DNA from: an uncultured Prevotella sp.
GTDB taxonomy: Bacteria > Bacteroidota > Bacteroidia > Bacteroidales > Bacteroidaceae
NCBI GenBank assembly: GCA_937916405.1
Contig: CALFUF010000040.1
Span: 1-16,541 of the forward strand
Direction: 5' to 3'
DNA length: 16,541 nt
The notes beneath the pieces were generated by a model that was given only the letters and a program-made list of their open reading frames with translations, was not told the origin of the DNA and did not search any database. The number at the start of each line of letters is the position of its first letter. The stretch's first letter is position 1. Shown here in pieces: positions 13,257 to 16,541 of the stretch. The position numbers and the translations under genes are program-made.

Positions 13257-13295
13257 CTAAATGTTGCATAACTCCACTAAATATGCGACATTTAG
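13257..13295. repeat. Near-perfect 14-bp inverted repeat
   Basis: CTAAATGTTGCATA (13257-13270) and TATGCGACATTTAG (13282-13295) are inverted copies with 13 of 14 positions matching, around an 11-base spacer. The arms contain the motif AAATGTYGCRTA, which recurs at the promoter palindrome at 13469-13486. It could be a stem-loop or a paired operator. Confidence 0.7.
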
Positions 13296-13376
13296 GAATT
13301 ATAACAAAATAAAAACCAGTAGTTTATGAATTTATGTTGAATATTATTACGGATACAATATTAGAGTGCAAATTTT

Positions 13377-13414
13377 GATTTACGAATCTAACCCTTTCCG
13401 ATTTACGAATTTAA
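13377..13414. repeat. 15-base direct repeat
   Basis: GATTTACGAATCTAA (13377-13391) and GATTTACGAATTTAA (13400-13414) differ at one base and are 23 bp apart start to start, about two DNA turns. Confidence 0.6.
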
Positions 13415-13468
13415 TATTCTCCTCAAAATTTCAAAAATCAAAATACGAACTTTAAACTTTAAAATTGT

Positions 13469-13484
13469 CGCAACAAATGTTGCG
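13469..13484. promoter_or_regulatory. Perfect 16-bp palindrome over the XRE promoter (candidate operator)
   Basis: CGCAACA-AA-TGTTGCG is a 7-bp perfect inverted repeat with a 2-base centre. It ends 18 bp upstream of the -7 element, so it covers the -33 region of the XRE-type gene. This is the classical place for an auto-repressor site of a dimeric helix-turn-helix protein. Confidence 0.6.
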
Positions 13485-13502
13485 TATTTCAAAAAATAGT
13501 TT

Positions 13503-13510
13503 TATCTTTG
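13503..13510 (+). promoter_or_regulatory. Predicted -7 element for the XRE-type gene
   Basis: TATCTTTG matches TAnnTTTG. The TGTTG ending the palindrome lies 20 bp upstream, in the -33 position. The leader to the ATG at 13561 would be ~45 nt and includes a small hairpin, GGCA-TTTT-TGCC (13528-13539). Confidence 0.6.
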
Positions 13511-13560
13511 TAAAGTGAATGAATTATGGCATTTTTGCCTCCAAAACGACTTGATAAGTG

Positions 13561-14019
13561 ATGAAAGACAGAATTAGACACATTATGGAAGAGCAGCACA
13601 TGAGTCAACAAGTGTTTGCAGATTTCATTGGATTATCACCTGCGACATTGAGTAGTATCTTTAATGGTAGAACCCGCCCCACCCTGAATATTGTAGAGGC
13701 GATCAAAAATAAGTTGCCTTCTATTAGTACAGACTGGCTCTTGATGGGTGTTGGTGACATGTATGTAGACCCTTCAGGACAGTCTGGAAGTGCTGTTGAA
13801 GCAAGTCATCAGTCGACTTTAGAACCAATGATTGACTTCGAACATACTTCCAATAGCCATCCCGCACCCTCTTTTCAGCAAGGTGTCAGAAATACACACC
13901 CAGATAATTCCAATCAAATCGTGAAAATAATTGACAAAGAACCACGTAAAGTGACAGAGATACGGGTTTATTATGATGATCAGACCTATGAAACCTTCGT
14001 TCCGATGAAGACTAAATGA
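13561..14019 (+). CDS. XRE/Cro-CI-type helix-turn-helix regulator
   Basis: A 152-aa DNA-binding protein. Residues ~3-65 form an HTH_3 domain: SQQVFADFIG (15-24) and recognition helix SPATLSSIFNGRTRP (26-40), followed by STDWLLMGVGDMY (56-68), a tail common in Bacteroidetes XRE proteins. Residues ~70-120 are a low-complexity Ser/His/Gln/Pro linker. The last ~30 residues (KVTEIRVYYDDQTYETFVP, 130-148) make a small beta segment, perhaps for dimerisation. No protease or ligand domain is present. ATG 13561 is preferred over the adjacent GTG 13558. It is transcribed alone, with a palindrome over its promoter and a strong terminator behind it, which suggests autoregulation. Confidence 0.9.
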   Translation: MKDRIRHIMEEQHMSQQVFADFIGLSPATLSSIFNGRTRPTLNIVEAIKNKLPSISTDWLLMGVGDMYVDPSGQSGSAVEASHQSTLEPMIDFEHTSNSHPAPSFQQGVRNTHPDNSNQIVKIIDKEPRKVTEIRVYYDDQTYETFVPMKTK

Positions 14020-14049
14020 GAGCACCTATACAGTGTTCTCATTTTTTTT
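14017..14049 (+). terminator. Intrinsic terminator after the XRE-type gene
   Basis: TGAGAGCAC (14017-14025) pairs with GTGTTCTCA (14033-14041), with one G-T pair, around a 7-base loop, followed by eight T. The stem begins with the stop codon. Confidence 0.85.
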
Positions 14050-14094
14050 ATTTTATAATACCGAATGACTTTCGCTTTGAAAAGCAAAAATATA

Positions 14095-14126
14095 TTTGGC
14101 TTTTCTCTCCTTTTTTCGTAATTTTG
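14095..14126 (+). promoter_or_regulatory. Predicted promoter of the pyrK-pyrD operon
   Basis: TTTG (14095-14098), a 20-bp spacer, then TAATTTTG (14119-14126). The leader to the ATG at 14153 is ~20-25 nt and holds AAGG (14146-14149) as a possible ribosome site. Confidence 0.65.
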
Positions 14127-14152
14127 CGCCATATTTAAAATAAATAAGGTAT

Positions 14153-14929
14153 ATGAAGAAATATATTCTTGACCTGACCGTCAAACAAATCGTTCATATT
14201 AGTCCTAAGCATGTGTTATTAAGGCTGACGGACACTTCCCCCCTGCCGACAATGGTTCCTGGGCAATTTGTTGAGGTGCGTGTGGACGGTTCCGATACAA
14301 CTTTCCTTCGTCGTCCTATCTCCATTAATTATGTGGATAAGGAGCAAAATGAGTTATGGCTGCTGGTAGCAATGATAGGTGACGGTACACGTCAATTAGG
14401 TAAATTCCAAGCTGGTGACATCGTTAACTGTGTGTTGCCGTTGGGTAATGGATTTACGATGCCTCAGTCGGTTGATGAGCGCATCCTGCTTGTTGGAGGA
14501 GGCGTTGGTGTCGCGCCTTTGTTGTATATGGGTGCTGAGATGCAGAAAGCTGGTATCGAGCCTACTTTCCTGTTAGGAGCCCGCACAAAGGAAGACCTAT
14601 TAGAGATAGACCTTTTCAAACAGTATGGTCGTGTGTTGGTGACAACTGAGGATGGCTCTGAAGGTGAGAAGGGTTTTGTAACCAACCATTCAGTATTACA
14701 AAAGGAGCATTTTAACCGTATTGCCACCTGTGGTCCCAAACCAATGATGATAGCTGTGGCACGCTATGCTCACCAAGCCGATATCGAATGTGAGGTTTCT
14801 TTAGAGAATATGATGGCATGTGGATTAGGAGCCTGCCTGTGTTGTGTAGAGAAGACCACAAAGGGTAATCTGTGTGTGTGTAAGGAAGGACCAGTATTTA
14901 ACGTAAGACAGTTGTTATGGCAGATTTAA
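14153..14929 (+). CDS. pyrK: Dihydroorotate dehydrogenase B, electron-transfer subunit
   Basis: A 258-aa FAD and [2Fe-2S] subunit that passes electrons from dihydroorotate oxidation in PyrD to NAD+ in pyrimidine synthesis. The FAD site is RRPISI (53-58), with PGQFVEV (36-42) upstream. The NAD-binding half contains ILLVGGGVGVAPLL (111-124) and ATCGPKPMM (191-199). The iron-sulfur cluster is formed by Cys223, Cys228, Cys231 and Cys243 in the pattern ACGLGACLCC followed by VCKEGPVF; Cys230 replaces the usual glycine. It is full length. The last 13 bp overlap pyrD in another frame, so translation is probably coupled. Confidence 0.95.
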   Translation: MKKYILDLTVKQIVHISPKHVLLRLTDTSPLPTMVPGQFVEVRVDGSDTTFLRRPISINYVDKEQNELWLLVAMIGDGTRQLGKFQAGDIVNCVLPLGNGFTMPQSVDERILLVGGGVGVAPLLYMGAEMQKAGIEPTFLLGARTKEDLLEIDLFKQYGRVLVTTEDGSEGEKGFVTNHSVLQKEHFNRIATCGPKPMMIAVARYAHQADIECEVSLENMMACGLGACLCCVEKTTKGNLCVCKEGPVFNVRQLLWQI

Positions 14930-15687
14930 GCGTCAATATAGGTCGTCTGTCGCTGAAGAATCCAGTGATGACGGCATCAGGAACATTTGGTTATGGTTTG
15001 GAGTTCGCCGACTTTGTTCCCCTCGATGGTTTAGGAGGCATTATCGTCAAAGGGACGACGTTGAAGCCTCGTGAAGGTAATGACTATCCCCGTATGGCAG
15101 AAACCCCTTCTGGTATGCTTAATTGTGTGGGTTTGCAGAACAAAGGTGTAGATTATTTCTGTGAGCATATTTATCCGCAGATAAAGGATATTGATACCAA
15201 CATGATTGTCAATGTCAGTGGCTCATCGCCAGAGGATTATGCAGAGTGTGCCGCACGTATCGATACCTTGGAGAAGATTCCTGCCATCGAGTTGAATATC
15301 TCATGTCCGAATGTGAAGGATGGGGGAATGGCTTTTGGTGTTACCTGTGTTGGTGCTGAAAGTGTGGTGAAGGCAGTTCGTGAGCGATATCACAAGACAC
15401 TGATTGTCAAATTGTCACCTAATGTCACTGATATTACAGAGATTGCCAGGGCTTGTGAGGCACAGGGAGCCGACAGCGTGTCGCTGATCAACACCCTGAT
15501 GGGAATGGCGATAGATATAGAGAAGCGTCGCACTGTTCTGAGTATCAATACAGGTGGACTCAGTGGACCAGCCGTAAAGCCTGTTGCCCTGCGTATGGTA
15601 TGGCAGGTGGCAAAAGCGGTGAAGATACCGGTAGTCGGCTTGGGAGGTATTATGAATGCCCGTGATGCCATTGAGTTCCTGACCTGA
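14917..15687 (+). CDS. pyrD: Dihydroorotate dehydrogenase B catalytic subunit, C-terminally truncated
   Basis: A class 1B FMN enzyme that oxidises dihydroorotate to orotate with PyrK. Visible are NPVMTASGTFGYG (15-27), VKGTT (44-48) with Lys45, NCVGLQNKGV (69-78), NISCPN with catalytic Cys130, LSPNVTDI (166-173), GGLSGPAVKP (213-222) and VVGLGGIMNARDAIEFL (239-255). It then stops at 256 aa, where the family usually has ~300-305. The missing part includes the AGA-x-x-VQVGTA-type FMN-phosphate loop and the last helices, so the product is probably inactive as read. The break at about 15683 coincides with a switch to AT-rich DNA of another gene, so this is a junction and not a simple stop mutation. 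Confidence 0.9.
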   Translation: MADLSVNIGRLSLKNPVMTASGTFGYGLEFADFVPLDGLGGIIVKGTTLKPREGNDYPRMAETPSGMLNCVGLQNKGVDYFCEHIYPQIKDIDTNMIVNVSGSSPEDYAECAARIDTLEKIPAIELNISCPNVKDGGMAFGVTCVGAESVVKAVRERYHKTLIVKLSPNVTDITEIARACEAQGADSVSLINTLMGMAIDIEKRRTVLSINTGGLSGPAVKPVALRMVWQVAKAVKIPVVGLGGIMNARDAIEFLT

Positions 15688-16541
15688 GTAGATTTTTATT
15701 TAAACGTATATAATATGTAATATCCTCAGGAAATATCTCATCATAACATTGTTTAATTAAAAAGCCCTCCCTTGCTACAAAATATAACTTCTCTATCGAT
15801 AGTTCTTGTTTTTTCTTGTGTATCCACAAACAAAAATTATAAATAAACGGTCCCAACACACTATACCCAATTCTATATTCCACTGAGTTATCATATCTAT
15901 AATTTAGCAGTTCAAGTAGTGAATTCAAATGATTATTGGCATAATCATCTATTCCATAATTTAGATATGGGAAATAGGGCTTAAATGATGACCTTTTTGT
16001 ATTTATTTTTATTGCTGCAATGTTACATTCTTCTGCCCTTTTAATATCTGAAATAGGATTGTCTCCTATATGTATAATGTCTAACGGACTGATTTGTATC
16101 TGCTTTAACACAATAGGAAATAGTTTTCCGCTATTCTTAGTTACTCCTACTTCTGAAGATAAGAATAAATAATCATACGTTATGTCTAACTTATGAAGTA
16201 TTTTTTCTACAGCTAAACGCGGGAGGAACATATCTGTTGTGATAACGATTTTTGGCCATTCCATCGATGAAAACATCTGATTGATACGCTCCACATCCTT
16301 CTTGCGGAACTGATGGTGGTCGGCGAAAGAGAGCGACTCCAGATGTGCTACTTTCGGTGCCAAGTCCTCTCGCATCTGCCGTGGCGAGGCAATGCCGGTG
16401 ACAAGCAGTGCATTCTTCAGCGATGCCAGCTCCACAGGTTCCCCCGCAGCCTCGGCGAACACCGGATGCAGCTCGCCATAGTCGATGTTGGTGAAGAAGA
16501 GCTGCTGGTAGGGGTAGAGGTCCATGGCCTTGGTGAGCACC
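15650..16541 (-). CDS. Chimeric open frame: LpxK middle part fused to an internal HAD-type hydrolase fragment (5' partial)
   Basis: The frame runs in from beyond the right edge. Its first ~100 codons (16541 to ~16240) resemble Bacteroidetes LpxK, the lipid A 4'-kinase: MDLYPYQQLFFTNIDYGEL, ALLVTGIASP, SFADHHQFRKKDVERIN and PKIVITT. At ITT the expected LpxK continuation (EKDATRL) is replaced by DMFLPRL, and the following ~185 codons are HAD-like. These have motif II region ITTDMFLP, Lys in TKNSGKLF, and motif IV HIGDNPISDI, as in large HAD proteins of polysaccharide loci. HAD motif I and the LpxK C-terminus are both missing. The last ~10 codons read backwards through pyrD. Neither half can be functional as read. 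Confidence 0.8.
   Translation of the reverse strand, partial: VLTKAMDLYPYQQLFFTNIDYGELHPVFAEAAGEPVELASLKNALLVTGIASPRQMREDLAPKVAHLESLSFADHHQFRKKDVERINQMFSSMEWPKIVITTDMFLPRLAVEKILHKLDITYDYLFLSSEVGVTKNSGKLFPIVLKQIQISPLDIIHIGDNPISDIKRAEECNIAAIKINTKRSSFKPYFPYLNYGIDDYANNHLNSLLELLNYRYDNSVEYRIGYSVLGPFIYNFCLWIHKKKQELSIEKLYFVAREGFLIKQCYDEIFPEDITYYIRLNKNLLRSGTQWHHGHS
15684..16234 (-). other. AT-rich foreign-looking segment coding for an internal HAD-protein fragment
   Basis: Between the two junctions the DNA is visibly more AT-rich, with AT-ending codons, than pyrD on the left and especially lpxK on the right. It carries only a central slice of one protein: HAD motifs III and IV and then YSVLGPFIYNFCLWIHKKK and KLYFVAREGFLI. 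No insertion-sequence ends, target-site duplication or transposase are visible at either edge. Confidence 0.65.

Larger units (their letters stand above)
12817..13502. other. Long AT-rich intergenic region with several inverted repeats
   Basis: No protein gene can be supported here on either strand. The left third is T-rich with CCCC runs (TTTTCCCC at 12878-12885, CCCCC further on). The rest holds at least four stem-loops (13095-13127, 13192-13210, 13257-13295, 13469-13484) and a 15-base direct repeat (13377-13391 and 13400-13414). Most other intergenic gaps in this window are under 180 bp. It could hold a small RNA, binding sites for the downstream XRE regulator, or a decayed gene. No RNA family is recognised. 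Confidence 0.6.

Noticed and set aside
15684..16240. Insertion sequence between pyrD and lpxK
   Set aside because: The segment encodes part of a HAD-type protein, with no transposase, terminal inverted repeats or target duplication visible.

Overview
The window looks like chromosomal DNA of a Bacteroidales bacterium, most likely Prevotella or a close relative. The evidence is a set of Bacteroidetes promoters (TTTG, a 19-20 bp spacer, then TAnnTTTG), weak Shine-Dalgarno sequences, a gldE-type gene beside ssb, a clostripain-family lipoprotein, a 1B-type pyrK-pyrD pair and nspC. The genus is an inference from gene style, not a database match. No mobile element, rRNA, CRISPR array or phage gene was seen.

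Layout: (1) 1-63, an imperfect 22-23 bp tandem repeat cut by the window edge. (2) 62-2724, minus strand, a tight operon of a divergent ThiE/TenI-fold protein, PRPP synthase (prs) and a TlpA-type thioredoxin lipoprotein. (3) 2834-3955, nspC, for spermidine-type polyamine synthesis. (4) 4056-4889, an unidentified lipoprotein. (5) 5020-7330, tRNA-Gly(GCC), an unidentified 179-aa protein, a short ssb paralog and gldE, all on the plus strand and closely packed. (6) 7297-8502, minus strand, a C11 clostripain-like lipoprotein whose 3' end overlaps gldE convergently. (7) 8585-10660, an AraC-type regulator divergent from a three-gene cluster: a bacterioferritin-like protein with altered metal ligands, a PNPOx-fold flavin protein and a 57-aa winged-helix protein. 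This looks like a small redox or iron stress module. (8) 10837-12789, a ZIP metal transporter and holA. (9) 12790-13557, a 768-bp AT-rich gap without a gene but rich in inverted repeats, leading into an XRE-type regulator (13561-14019) whose promoter overlaps a perfect 16-bp palindrome. (10) 14153-15687, pyrK and pyrD, with pyrD cut short. (11) 15650-16541, minus strand, an open frame joining part of LpxK to an internal piece of a HAD-type protein.

The right end is the most irregular part. pyrD loses its last ~45 codons near 15683, an AT-rich HAD-type fragment follows in reverse orientation, and this fuses in frame near 16235-16252 to a GC-richer lpxK fragment. It is either a real recombination scar or a chimeric assembly or amplification join. 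The best candidates for new regulation are the repeated AAATGTYGCRTA motif upstream of the XRE gene and the AraC / ferritin-like / flavin / winged-helix cluster.
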